Source: a bacterium (GTDB taxonomy: Bacteria; Lernaellota; Lernaellaia; JACKCT01). Taken from it: a stretch of 44,938 nucleotides of DNA. The notes beneath the pieces are model-generated. The model was not told the DNA's origin and did not search any database. It was given only the letters and a program-made list of their open reading frames with translations. Each line of letters opens with the position of its first letter. The stretch's first letter is position 1. The position numbers and the translations under genes were made by a program. This document shows positions 28,825 through 35,862 of the stretch, in pieces. The stretch covers positions 1 to 44,938 of the forward strand of contig JAIOHV010000172.1 in assembly GCA_019912885.1 (NCBI GenBank). Reading direction: 5' to 3'.

Positions 28825-29440
28825 GAGTTTCGAGCCTTTGCGCGTCCCTCGCCCGGCCGCTTACGCCATCGTGGCGGCGCTGTTTGGCGTGGTTATCTAC
28901 CTTGCCGCGAACCTTGTGACCGACGAGCCGGCGATATATCTCGACCTGACCCTTGAATGGGACGAGGCGCGCACGGACCACGAATTTTACACGATGACGA
29001 ACGTGGAAGGAGACGCGCCTGCGCGGCAGGTCGTCGAGATCGGCGTGCCGTGTGCCGTCGATCGGCGCACGCTCGTGAATCATCTGCGCGGCGCCCTGTT
29101 GGCGGCCGAAAATACGGCCGAGCGCGACGAGCCCTGCATCGGCGCGCGCGCGTGGCTCGTGGAATATGGCGACCGCCGCTGCGGGCCGATCGCCGCCGCG
29201 CGTTTCTGCCCGCGCGGCAACATCAAACCGCCCTGGCGATTCGAATTGATGTGGCGCGACCCGCGCGAGATCGCACCCGCCGGCATTGATCCCTGGGAGT
29301 TCATCGATGGCGTTTGCCGTTCGGCGATCAAGGACGTCCGCTGCCCGTTCGACCCGGCCGCCGCGGTCATTCCGTTGCAGGGAATGGTGTTGAGCGAACC
29401 GGTGGTGATCGAGCGGGAATATCGGGCGACAGGCGACTGA
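28823..29440 (+). CDS. Membrane-anchored protein of unknown function
   Basis: 205 residues. A single N-terminal membrane helix (PAAYAIVAALFGVVIYLAANL, about 11-31) precedes a periplasmic domain of about 170 residues. That domain contains five or six cysteines (GVPCAVD, DEPCIG, DRRCGP, RFCPRG, GVCRSA, VRCPFD), enough for two or three disulfides. No family is recognised. Translation starts 13 bases after the PIMT stop codon inside a dispersed repeat, so the two are co-transcribed. The protein may assist the exported methyltransferase, but nothing in the sequence proves this. It is followed by an inverted-repeat element. Confidence 0.7.
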   Translation: MSFEPLRVPRPAAYAIVAALFGVVIYLAANLVTDEPAIYLDLTLEWDEARTDHEFYTMTNVEGDAPARQVVEIGVPCAVDRRTLVNHLRGALLAAENTAERDEPCIGARAWLVEYGDRRCGPIAAARFCPRGNIKPPWRFELMWRDPREIAPAGIDPWEFIDGVCRSAIKDVRCPFDPAAAVIPLQGMVLSEPVVIEREYRATGD

Positions 29441-29446
29441 TGGCTT

Positions 29447-29530
29447 TTCAACACAAAGTCACAAAGGGCACGAAGGTCAGACACAAAATGACTTTTGTGT
29501 CGTTCGTGTATTTTGTGGTTTTGTGTTGAA
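29447..29530. repeat. 84-base inverted-repeat element, CACAAAG family
   Basis: Perfect 11-base ends TTCAACACAAA (29447-29457) and TTTGTGTTGAA (29520-29530) enclose a central 9-base hairpin GACACAAAA-TGAC-TTTTGTGTC (29480-29501). It is AT-rich against a GC-rich background. It fills the gap between two convergent genes and could end transcription in both directions. Confidence 0.85.
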
Positions 29531-29547
29531 TTGCGATTCGACCGCGA

Positions 29548-30408
29548 TCAGCCGGCCGCCTCCGCCAGTTCCCCCGCGGTCACGAACTCCACGCCGCGCA
29601 ATTTGAGATCGCGAATCAACGCGCGCAGGCGCGGCTCCATCTTCGCGAGGTTGTTGTAGTGGCGAAATCGCGCGCCGGCGGAGATGCCCGACACGCGCGG
29701 CTGGGCAGGATCAAACTCCCACGGGTGGCAGTAGAAAACCGCGTGGCCGAAGGCGTCGAGAACGCGGTGCATACCCGCGTTGTAGATCGGGCCGGGGATC
29801 AGGCGAAAGTATCCGCCGCCGCCCCACCCCACGCGCTTTCCCGCGAACGGCAGGTTCGCGACGCCAAGCTCGGTGAAACCGTCCGCGTCGCGAAGGATGC
29901 CCGGCGCGATCCGATCGAACGCCGAAAAGTCCGCTCGGCCGTAGCGGTCGTGTCCGCTCGTGTCGTTGTATGACGCGTCGTAGCGATAACCGCATTCGCG
30001 AGCGATACGCACGACGCGGTCGTCGATCGAAAAACTCGGCGCTCGATAGCCCGCGATTTCGGCGCCCGCGATCCGTTCGAGCACGCGTTTGCTTTCGGCG
30101 AGATTCCAGCGCACGCGCTCCTCGTCGTGCTCGAAATTCGAGATGTGATCCATGCTGTGCGACGCGATCTCAAATCCCTCGCCCGCAATGCGTTTGACGA
30201 GATCGGGATAGCGTTCGGCCACCTGCCCGACCACAAAAAACGTCGCGCGGCCGACGCCTTCCTCACGCAGGATCGCGAGCACGCGCTCCGTCGCCGGCAC
30301 GACGCGCGATTCGAGGTTCGGCCACGACGAGATCGGGCATGCCGGGCGCAGGTTCTCGACCATGAACCATTCCTCGACATCGACGGTGAGGGCGAAACGG
30401 TGCGTCAT
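29548..30408 (-). CDS. XrtA-system-type polysaccharide deacetylase (DUF3473)
   Basis: 286 residues from the ATG at 30406-30408 (MTHRFALTVDVEEWF), preferred because TVDVEEWF is the usual N-terminal motif; the longer frame overlaps rmlA's leader and a repeat. NodB-domain features are FFVVGQVAERYPDLVKRIAGEGFEIASHSMDHI (metal His residues in SHSMDH), GYRAPSFSI and YRYDASYNDT. The C-terminal DUF3473 part has PFAGKRVGWGGGGYFRLIP and FYCHPWEFDPAQPRV. It removes acetyl groups from a polysaccharide. The subfamily commonly accompanies exosortase/EPS loci. It diverges from the dTDP-sugar genes. Confidence 0.9.
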   Translation of the reverse strand: MTHRFALTVDVEEWFMVENLRPACPISSWPNLESRVVPATERVLAILREEGVGRATFFVVGQVAERYPDLVKRIAGEGFEIASHSMDHISNFEHDEERVRWNLAESKRVLERIAGAEIAGYRAPSFSIDDRVVRIARECGYRYDASYNDTSGHDRYGRADFSAFDRIAPGILRDADGFTELGVANLPFAGKRVGWGGGGYFRLIPGPIYNAGMHRVLDAFGHAVFYCHPWEFDPAQPRVSGISAGARFRHYNNLAKMEPRLRALIRDLKLRGVEFVTAGELAEAAG

Positions 30409-30471
30409 TGACGTGATACTAGCGGGCGCCGTGCCGTGACGCGACAAGTTTTTGACCATTTCGCGAAGGAT

Positions 30472-30521
30472 TCCTCCGTGTTCTCCGTGTCTCCTCCGTG
30501 ATCTCCGTGTACCGCCGAATG
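30472..30521. repeat. CTCCGTG repeat, related to the 10816 element
   Basis: TCCTCCGTG and relatives are repeated four times here. Bases 30493-30521 match 10899-10927 at 26 of 29 positions, including GTGTACCG and CGAATG. It lies in the divergent gap between the deacetylase and rmlA, so it overlaps their promoter region. Confidence 0.75.
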
Positions 30522-30586
30522 CGTTCCCGCGTGTTGCGCGCCCGCGCCGCGAAATGCCAATATGCGCGCGCGTTTTGGGAGGTTCG

Positions 30587-31327
30587 ATGAAGGGCATCAT
30601 TCTGGCCGGCGGGACCGCGACGCGGATGCGCCCGCTGACCGACATCACGAACAAGCACCTTTTGCCCGTCGGGCGCGTGCCGATGATTTACCACCCCATC
30701 GCCAAATTTAAGCGCGCGGGGATCACGGACATCCTCGTCGTCACCGGCCGCGACCACATGGGGCACATGGTTCAGCAGCTCGGCTCGGGCCACCAGTTCG
30801 GCCTGGAATTCACGTTTCGCGTGCAGGACCGGCCCGGCGGTATCGCCCAGGCTTTGGGCCTTGCGCGCGGGTTTGCCGCGGGCGACGCCGTGGCCGTGCA
30901 CCTTGGCGACAACATCTTCGAGGACGACATCGCGCCGTTCGCCGACGATTTCCGCGCCGGCGACGCCCACGGCGCGATGATCTTCGTCAAGGAAGTGGAC
31001 GATCCGGAGCGCTTCGGCGTCGCGACGATCGAAGGCGACCGCGTCACCGGCATCGAGGAAAAACCCGCGAACCCCCGATCGAATCTCGCGGTGACGGGAC
31101 TGTATTTTTACGACGCCACGGTGTTTGATGTCGTGCCGACGCTTGTGCCGTCCCGGCGCGGCGAACTTGAAATCACGGACGTGAACAACCACTACATCCG
31201 CCGCGGCGAGATGCGCCTGGCCCGCGTGTCCGGATTCTGGTCGGACGCGGGCACGTTCGAATCGTGGCACCGCGCCAACGCGGTGGCCTTTTCCATGGAC
31301 TTCGGCGACCTGTTCGAGAAGGAATGA
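30587..31327 (+). CDS. rmlA: Sugar-1-phosphate nucleotidyltransferase, RmlA-like
   Basis: 246 residues from the ATG at 30587, which has GGGAGG five bases upstream. The pyrophosphorylase signature MKGIILAGGTATRMRPLTDITNKHLLPV includes the GG...R..P..K nucleotide loop. Further motifs are GGIAQALGLARGF, VHLGDNIFEDD and VTGLYFYDATVFDVV, as in glucose-1-phosphate thymidylyltransferases that make dTDP-glucose. It is about 45 residues shorter than E. coli RmlA at the C-terminus, as in the short form of the family. It starts a coupled operon with rmlC (four-base overlap possible) and rmlB. Confidence 0.9.
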   Translation: MKGIILAGGTATRMRPLTDITNKHLLPVGRVPMIYHPIAKFKRAGITDILVVTGRDHMGHMVQQLGSGHQFGLEFTFRVQDRPGGIAQALGLARGFAAGDAVAVHLGDNIFEDDIAPFADDFRAGDAHGAMIFVKEVDDPERFGVATIEGDRVTGIEEKPANPRSNLAVTGLYFYDATVFDVVPTLVPSRRGELEITDVNNHYIRRGEMRLARVSGFWSDAGTFESWHRANAVAFSMDFGDLFEKE

Positions 31328-31329
31328 CG

Positions 31330-31827
31330 ATGGCGCGCGAACTGATCCACGGCGTAAAAGTCAAACCGCTCCGCGTCATCCCCGACGAACGCGGGCGGCT
31401 GATGGAAATCCTTCGCGTCGACGACGATATCTTCGAGAAATTCGGCCAGGTGTACATGACGACCGCCTACCCCGGCGTCGTGAAAGCGTGGCACTACCAC
31501 CACCTGCAAACGGACCACTTCGCCGTCGTGCGCGGGATGATGAAGCTCGTGCTGTGGGACGGGCGCGATCCCGCGCTCGGACACGGATACCAGGGGGAAA
31601 CGTCGCCGACCGCGAACATGGTGAACGAGTTTTTTCTCGGCGTGCACAATCCCATGCTCGTGAAGATCCCCGCGCTCGTCATGCACGGCTTCAAGGCCGT
31701 CGGCGACGAAGAGGCCATCGTCATCAACACGCCGACGATGCCCTATCGCTACGACGATCCCGACGAGTTCCGCATCGATCCGCATGATGGCGGCATCCCG
31801 TACGACTGGTCGCGGAAAGACGGCTAG
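31330..31827 (+). CDS. rmlC: dTDP-4-dehydrorhamnose 3,5-epimerase-like cupin (RmlC-like)
   Basis: 165 residues from the ATG at 31330. An ATG at 31324 overlaps the rmlA stop, but AAGGA at 31319-31323 favours 31330. The cupin core shows GVVKAWHYHHLQTDHFAVVRGMMKLVLWDGR (about 48-78) and VKIPALVMHGFKAVGDEEAIVINTP. The family epimerises C3 and C5 of dTDP-4-keto-6-deoxyglucose, with a His/Asp pair in the barrel. It is somewhat shorter than classical RmlC (about 180). It ends exactly at the base before the rmlB ATG. Confidence 0.88.
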   Translation: MARELIHGVKVKPLRVIPDERGRLMEILRVDDDIFEKFGQVYMTTAYPGVVKAWHYHHLQTDHFAVVRGMMKLVLWDGRDPALGHGYQGETSPTANMVNEFFLGVHNPMLVKIPALVMHGFKAVGDEEAIVINTPTMPYRYDDPDEFRIDPHDGGIPYDWSRKDG

Positions 31828-32883
31828 ATGGCCGCCCGGCGTATCCTCGTCACCGGCGCGGCCGGTTTCATCGGCGCAAATTTCGTTCGCGAACTGCTCG
31901 GCGCCGACCCCGAAGCGTTTGTCGTGGGGCTGGACGCGCTGACGTATGCCGGCAACCTGGAAAACCTCGCCGGCCTGCCGGACGACCGCTTCCGGTTCGA
32001 GAAGGCGGATATCCGCGACCGCGATCGGCTCGACGCCCTTTTCGCGCAAGACCGCTACACGCACGTCGTCAACTTCGCGGCGGAAAGCCACGTCGATCGT
32101 TCGATCGCCGGGCCGGAGATCTTCGTCGACGTCAACGTGCGCGGCACGCTGACGCTTCTGGAAGCCGTACGGCGTCACGGCGGCGCGCGCTTCGTGCAGA
32201 TCGGCACCGACGAGGTGTACGGCTCGCTCGGCCCCGAGGGCGCGTTCACCGAGGACAGCCCGATCAGGCCGAGCAGCCCCTACTCCGCGTCGAAGGCCGG
32301 CGCCGACCACATCGCGCTCGCGTATCACGTGACGTTCGGGATGGACGTTCTTGTGACGCGGTGCTCGAACAATTACGGGCCGTATCAATTTCCCGAAAAG
32401 CTCATCCCGCTGATGATCCTGAACGGCCTGCGCGGCGAGCCGCTGCCCGTGTACGGCGACGGCAAAAACGTGCGCGACTGGATCCACGTGCGCGATCACG
32501 CGCGCGCGATTCTCTCCGTCATCGAACGCGGGCGCGCGGGCGAGGTTTACAATATCGGCGCGAAAAACGAATGGGCGAATATCGATATCGTGCATCTGGT
32601 TTGCGACATCGTGGACGAAACGCGCGGTAACGCGCCGGGCACGAGCCGAAAGCTCATCCGTTTCGTGAAGGACCGTCCGGGGCACGACCGCCGCTACGCG
32701 ATCGATTCGGCGAAGCTCGCGCGCGAGATCGGCCACGAGGCTTCGATCGATTTTCCGGCGGGAATTCGCGAGACGGTGGCGTGGTACGTCGAAAACGAAT
32801 CGTGGTGGACGCGCATCCTCTCCGGCGAATACAGGCGTTACTACGACGCGATGTACAAGGATCGCGGCGCGGCGGACGCGTAG
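31828..32883 (+). CDS. rmlB: dTDP-glucose 4,6-dehydratase
   Basis: 351 residues. The extended-SDR features are GAAGFIGANFVRELL (NAD-binding GxxGxxG, about 9-24), FAAESHVDRSI, QIGTDEVYGSLG and the catalytic YSASKAGADH (Tyr and Lys). VTRCSNNYGPYQFPEKLIPLMI and GDGKNVRDWIHVRDHARAI follow. It converts dTDP-glucose to dTDP-4-keto-6-deoxyglucose. It begins directly after the rmlC stop, so the three genes are one unit. No RmlD reductase follows, so the final sugar may be made by enzymes elsewhere. A 20-base repeat array and a strong terminator lie downstream. Confidence 0.95.
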   Translation: MAARRILVTGAAGFIGANFVRELLGADPEAFVVGLDALTYAGNLENLAGLPDDRFRFEKADIRDRDRLDALFAQDRYTHVVNFAAESHVDRSIAGPEIFVDVNVRGTLTLLEAVRRHGGARFVQIGTDEVYGSLGPEGAFTEDSPIRPSSPYSASKAGADHIALAYHVTFGMDVLVTRCSNNYGPYQFPEKLIPLMILNGLRGEPLPVYGDGKNVRDWIHVRDHARAILSVIERGRAGEVYNIGAKNEWANIDIVHLVCDIVDETRGNAPGTSRKLIRFVKDRPGHDRRYAIDSAKLAREIGHEASIDFPAGIRETVAWYVENESWWTRILSGEYRRYYDAMYKDRGAADA

Positions 32884-32948
32884 CGAGAGAGAGATTCCTT
32901 GTTGACGCACCGTTGTGCTTTGAGCGCGACCGCCAGCCGGGGCTGGCC

Positions 32949-33060
32949 AGGTCCTTCGCTTCGCTCAGGATGACGAAAAGTCTCGCAGGATGACGAAAAG
33001 TCGCTCAGGATGACGAAAAGTCGCGCAGGATGACGAAAAGTCGCCCAAGATGACGAAAAG
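32949..33060. repeat. Five-unit 20-base tandem array, GTCATCCTGAGC family
   Basis: After a lead-in AGGTCCTTCGCTTCGCTCAGGATGAC come five units of exactly 20 bases at 32961, 32981, 33001, 33021 and 33041. Each is TCGCNCAGGATGACGAAAAG with changes mainly at positions 3 to 8. The last GAAAAG forms one arm of the terminator hairpin that follows. It is the same core as the repeats at 7012-7082, in the opposite orientation. Confidence 0.9.
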
Positions 33061-33079
33061 GCCCGCGCGGGGCCTTTTC
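33055..33079. terminator. Bidirectional rho-independent terminator
   Basis: GAAAAGGCCC-GCGCG-GGGCCTTTTC forms a 10-base perfect stem, with T-runs on both strands (TTTTC). It lies between the convergent rmlB and redoxin genes and suits both. Confidence 0.85.
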
Positions 33080-33111
33080 GATGAGCCGTTTCCGGCAAAT
33101 TCACCACGTCA

Positions 33112-33723
33112 TCAGTACTTCACGCCGCAGCCGTACGCCTTGGTCTGCGCCGGGTCGGGCGTCTTGCCGGCCTTGTGCGCGGCGAGCGCCTTGTCGATGT
33201 AGTTGGTGACGCCATCCTTCTTGCGCGGGCTCGCGTTGTCGTCCATCGCGCCGGCATAAATCACCTTGCCCTTTTCGTCGATAACGAACATGTGGGGCGT
33301 CGTTTTCGCGCCGTAGCTCTTTCCGACCGTTCCGTCCTTGTCGTAGAGCGTCGTCGTCGCGTCGCCGTTTTCGTCGAGCCATTTTTTGTATTCCGCGGGC
33401 TCGAGGTAATCGCCGTGATCGGCCTTCGTGCTGTTGACCGCGAGGAACACGACGTCGGGGTGATTTTCCGCAAGCGTCGGCATCGTCTTTTCCTTCGCGT
33501 GCCGGACGATGAACGGGCAGCCTGGATTCGTCCATTCGAGCACGACGACCTTGCCCTTGTACGCGTCAAGCGCGTGCGTCTTGCCGTCGATGCCCGTCAG
33601 CGAAAACGCGGGCGCGGCGTCCCCGACTCTGACATCCGCCAACCCCTTTTCGGCACAGCCCGCGACGACGAACATCACCGCGAGGATCGCCACAATTCCA
33701 CCGGTGTTTAGACCTCGTTTCAT
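33112..33723 (-). CDS. Periplasmic redoxin lipoprotein (thioredoxin/peroxiredoxin-like)
   Basis: 203 residues. A lipoprotein signal (GGIVAILAVMFVVAGC) puts the lipid-anchored Cys at about residue 23. The thioredoxin-like domain begins VRVGDAAPAFSLTGIDGKTH. Its active-site segment is LEWTNPGCPFIVRHAKEKT, with a single Cys rather than CXXC. TPHMFVIDEKGKVIYAGAMDD and a C-terminal YGCGVKY follow, the latter providing a possible resolving Cys. This pattern is that of the one-Cys 'PRX-like' redoxins often seen in Bacteria. It probably reduces peroxides or disulfides at the envelope. It lies just downstream of the exported superoxide dismutase on the same strand. Confidence 0.87.
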   Translation of the reverse strand: MKRGLNTGGIVAILAVMFVVAGCAEKGLADVRVGDAAPAFSLTGIDGKTHALDAYKGKVVVLEWTNPGCPFIVRHAKEKTMPTLAENHPDVVFLAVNSTKADHGDYLEPAEYKKWLDENGDATTTLYDKDGTVGKSYGAKTTPHMFVIDEKGKVIYAGAMDDNASPRKKDGVTNYIDKALAAHKAGKTPDPAQTKAYGCGVKY

Positions 33724-33739
33724 GAATCCTCCGTTAAAA

Positions 33740-33844
33740 ACCCGCTCCCTGACGGTCGCGGTCCCAATGATCAGACCCGCTTCCTCACGGTCGCGGTTCC
33801 AATGATCAGACCCGCATCCTGATGGTTGCGGTTCGTATCCGGAT
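33740..33844. repeat. 35-base tandem repeat, three units
   Basis: Units at 33740-33774 and 33775-33809 are nearly identical (ACCCGCTNCCTNACGGTCGC then GGTNCCAATGATCAG). A third, more diverged copy follows at 33810-33844. The array separates the redoxin and superoxide dismutase genes. There is no spacer structure. Confidence 0.85.
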
Positions 33845-33864
33845 CTGGAAAAACGCGGGCACGG

Positions 33865-34611
33865 TCAAATGCGCGCCGCCGCGGCGTAGCGCGCCTCGAC
33901 GTCCGCGAAATCCACGACGTTCCACCACGCCTTGATGTAGTCGCCGCGCTTGTTTTGGTACTTCAGGTAATACGCGTGCTCCCAGACATCGACGACAAGA
34001 ATCGGGATCGCTCCGACGACCGACGTGTTCTGGTGATTGTGGACCGAAAGAACGTAGAGCTTCCGAAACAGGGGGTGATACGCCAGCATCCCCCAGCCGT
34101 TACCCTCGACCTTTCCCGCCGCGGCGGTCAGGTGCGTTTTCATTTTGTCGAGCGAGCCGAAATCGCGCGCGATCGCATTGGCGAGCGCCCCTTCGGGCGC
34201 GCCCTTTTTCGCGTCCGCCGGCTTCATGTTGTTCCAGAACGTCGTGTGATTGGCGTGGCCGCTGCCGTGAAATGCCAGCGCCAATTCCGCCTTGCCGATC
34301 GCGCCGGCGTCGCCGGCGTCGCGCGCCTTTGCCAGCGCCTGTTCCGCCTCGTTCAGGCCGTCCACGTAGCCCTTGTGGTGGATGTCGTGATGGAGCTGCA
34401 TCGTTTTGGCGTCGATGTGCGGTTCAAGCGCGTCGTAGGCGTACGGCAGCGGCGGCAGCTCGTGTTTGCCGTCGGCAACGTAACCGGCGCCGGGCAGCGC
34501 CACCTTTTGCAGACTCGGCTTGTCGGCCAAGGCGGATCGCCGGTCGAATAGCGCCAGCCCGCCAAGGGCGGCCGCGGATGCCGCCAATACGTTTCGTCGC
34601 GTCGGCATCAA
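33865..34611 (-). CDS. Tat-exported superoxide dismutase (Mn/Fe family)
   Basis: 248 residues against about 200 for cytoplasmic enzymes, because of an N-terminal Tat-like signal (TRRNVLAASAAALGGLALF). The metal ligands are visible: His in MQLHHDIHHKGYV, His in FHGSGHANHTTFWNNMKP, and Asp and His in VVDVWEHAYYLKYQNKRGDY. The GSGHANH form and a Gln in HNHQNTSV suggest the Mn type, which is inference. The enzyme dismutes superoxide, here in the periplasm. With the adjacent redoxin lipoprotein it forms an envelope oxidative-stress pair, although a three-unit repeat separates the two genes. Confidence 0.93.
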   Translation of the reverse strand: MMPTRRNVLAASAAALGGLALFDRRSALADKPSLQKVALPGAGYVADGKHELPPLPYAYDALEPHIDAKTMQLHHDIHHKGYVDGLNEAEQALAKARDAGDAGAIGKAELALAFHGSGHANHTTFWNNMKPADAKKGAPEGALANAIARDFGSLDKMKTHLTAAAGKVEGNGWGMLAYHPLFRKLYVLSVHNHQNTSVVGAIPILVVDVWEHAYYLKYQNKRGDYIKAWWNVVDFADVEARYAAAARI

Positions 34612-34710
34612 GATTTCCTCCTCGATAAAGGGACCCCGGCGTCGCCGGGCAAGACTAGGCGCGCACGACCGCGCTTTCCGTGGAGCCGATTACGCTTTTG
34701 AACGACGGCT

Positions 34711-35862
34711 CTATCGGCCGCGAACGATGTGCCCGAGCGAGCGCTCCTGCCTTTCGCGCAGGCCGATATCGATCAACTCGTAGACCTTCGCCTTCACGAT
34801 TTCCTGACACTCCTCGACGATGGCGGGGTCATTTTCGGCTTCCGGCGGATACGGAAGATGGATCGGCTCGCCCACGTATTGCGTCATTTTGACGGGTAGC
34901 GGGAACAGGCCGAGTCCGACCGGCACGCTGATCGGCAGCAACACCTTCTTCGTGCGGAACAATTGGTAGGCGGTGGTGTAGCCGTCGAAAAAAACGCGGT
35001 AGGTGTCGTCCGTGCCCACGTTCGCGGACGGGATGATCGGCGCGCGGTTGCGAAGCGCCAGGCGGACAAAGCCTGTGCGCCCGCGCCACAAAAGCCGGTA
35101 GCGGTATTTCGAGGATTTCCACGCCTCCTTCGACCCGCCGGGCATGATGAAGATGAGGTTCTCGTCTTGCAGCAGGCGATCGCCGTTTTCGTGGCTGCCG
35201 ACCACCATCCCCATATCCATGAAAAGTTGGCGCAGCCACGGCAGGCGATAGATGCGCCAGTCCGTCAGGCCGCGTCCCCAACGGCCGCGATGCCGCCAGA
35301 TTTCGTAGAACAAAAACCAACCGTCCACCGGCAGAAGGCCGTGATTCGATACGATGATCGCACGGCCCTTGCGGGGGATGTGTTCAAGGCCGTTGACCTC
35401 GTAGCGGAAATAGGTTTTCAGCACCCACTCGAGCGGTTCGAGCGCGTGCAACACCTCCTCGCGCACAAGGTCGAGGCGATCTTCGTCGCCGTCGCGATAG
35501 CTGTCGTACGGAACGTATTTTTCCACCGCTTTCCAGACATTGCGCAAAAACGCGAAGAACTGCTCGGAGGGCAATTCGAAATCGTCCGTGCTTTTGGGTG
35601 CGGCGATATCGACGCTTTCGGCCGGCTTAACGGCGCGCGCAACCGCCTCTTCCTCGCCCGCGCGACGCAAGATCAGCCGGCGGACCCGCGCGCGGTCCTC
35701 CGGCGAGAGGCGCTCATAGTCGCCGACCAGCCGTTCGATCGACGGTTTGCGCGCGGCGTCTCCTGGCTTAACATCGCTCGCGGGGCGCCGGGCTCCGTTT
35801 TGCTGTTCGCGCCGTTCCTTTTCCAGCGTGGAGGTCGCCAATCGTGCCTGCCTTTCTGTCAC
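34711..35862 (-). CDS. Lysophospholipid acyltransferase family protein (PlsC/MGAT-like)
   Basis: 383 residues if begun at the GTG at 35860-35862; there is no ATG in the first half of the frame, so a GTG or TTG start is certain but which one is not. A Lys/Arg/Glu-rich, low-complexity N-terminus of about 80 residues precedes the acyltransferase domain. That domain has IIVSNHGLLPVDGWFLFYE (HX5D in place of the usual HX4D), VGSHENGDRLLQDENLIFIMPGGSKEAW (the glycerol-phosphate-binding equivalent), APIIPSANVG and VGEPIHLPYPPEAEND. It transfers an acyl group to a lipid acceptor at the membrane. Its 5' end overlaps the divergent aldo/keto reductase-like gene by 19 bases. Confidence 0.85.
   Translation of the reverse strand: MTERQARLATSTLEKERREQQNGARRPASDVKPGDAARKPSIERLVGDYERLSPEDRARVRRLILRRAGEEEAVARAVKPAESVDIAAPKSTDDFELPSEQFFAFLRNVWKAVEKYVPYDSYRDGDEDRLDLVREEVLHALEPLEWVLKTYFRYEVNGLEHIPRKGRAIIVSNHGLLPVDGWFLFYEIWRHRGRWGRGLTDWRIYRLPWLRQLFMDMGMVVGSHENGDRLLQDENLIFIMPGGSKEAWKSSKYRYRLLWRGRTGFVRLALRNRAPIIPSANVGTDDTYRVFFDGYTTAYQLFRTKKVLLPISVPVGLGLFPLPVKMTQYVGEPIHLPYPPEAENDPAIVEECQEIVKAKVYELIDIGLRERQERSLGHIVRGR

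Noticed and set aside
32961-33060. CRISPR array
   Set aside because: The 20-base units abut directly with no unique spacers and no cas genes are nearby.
33740-33844. CRISPR-like 35-base repeats
   Set aside because: Three head-to-tail units without spacers; simple tandem repeat.
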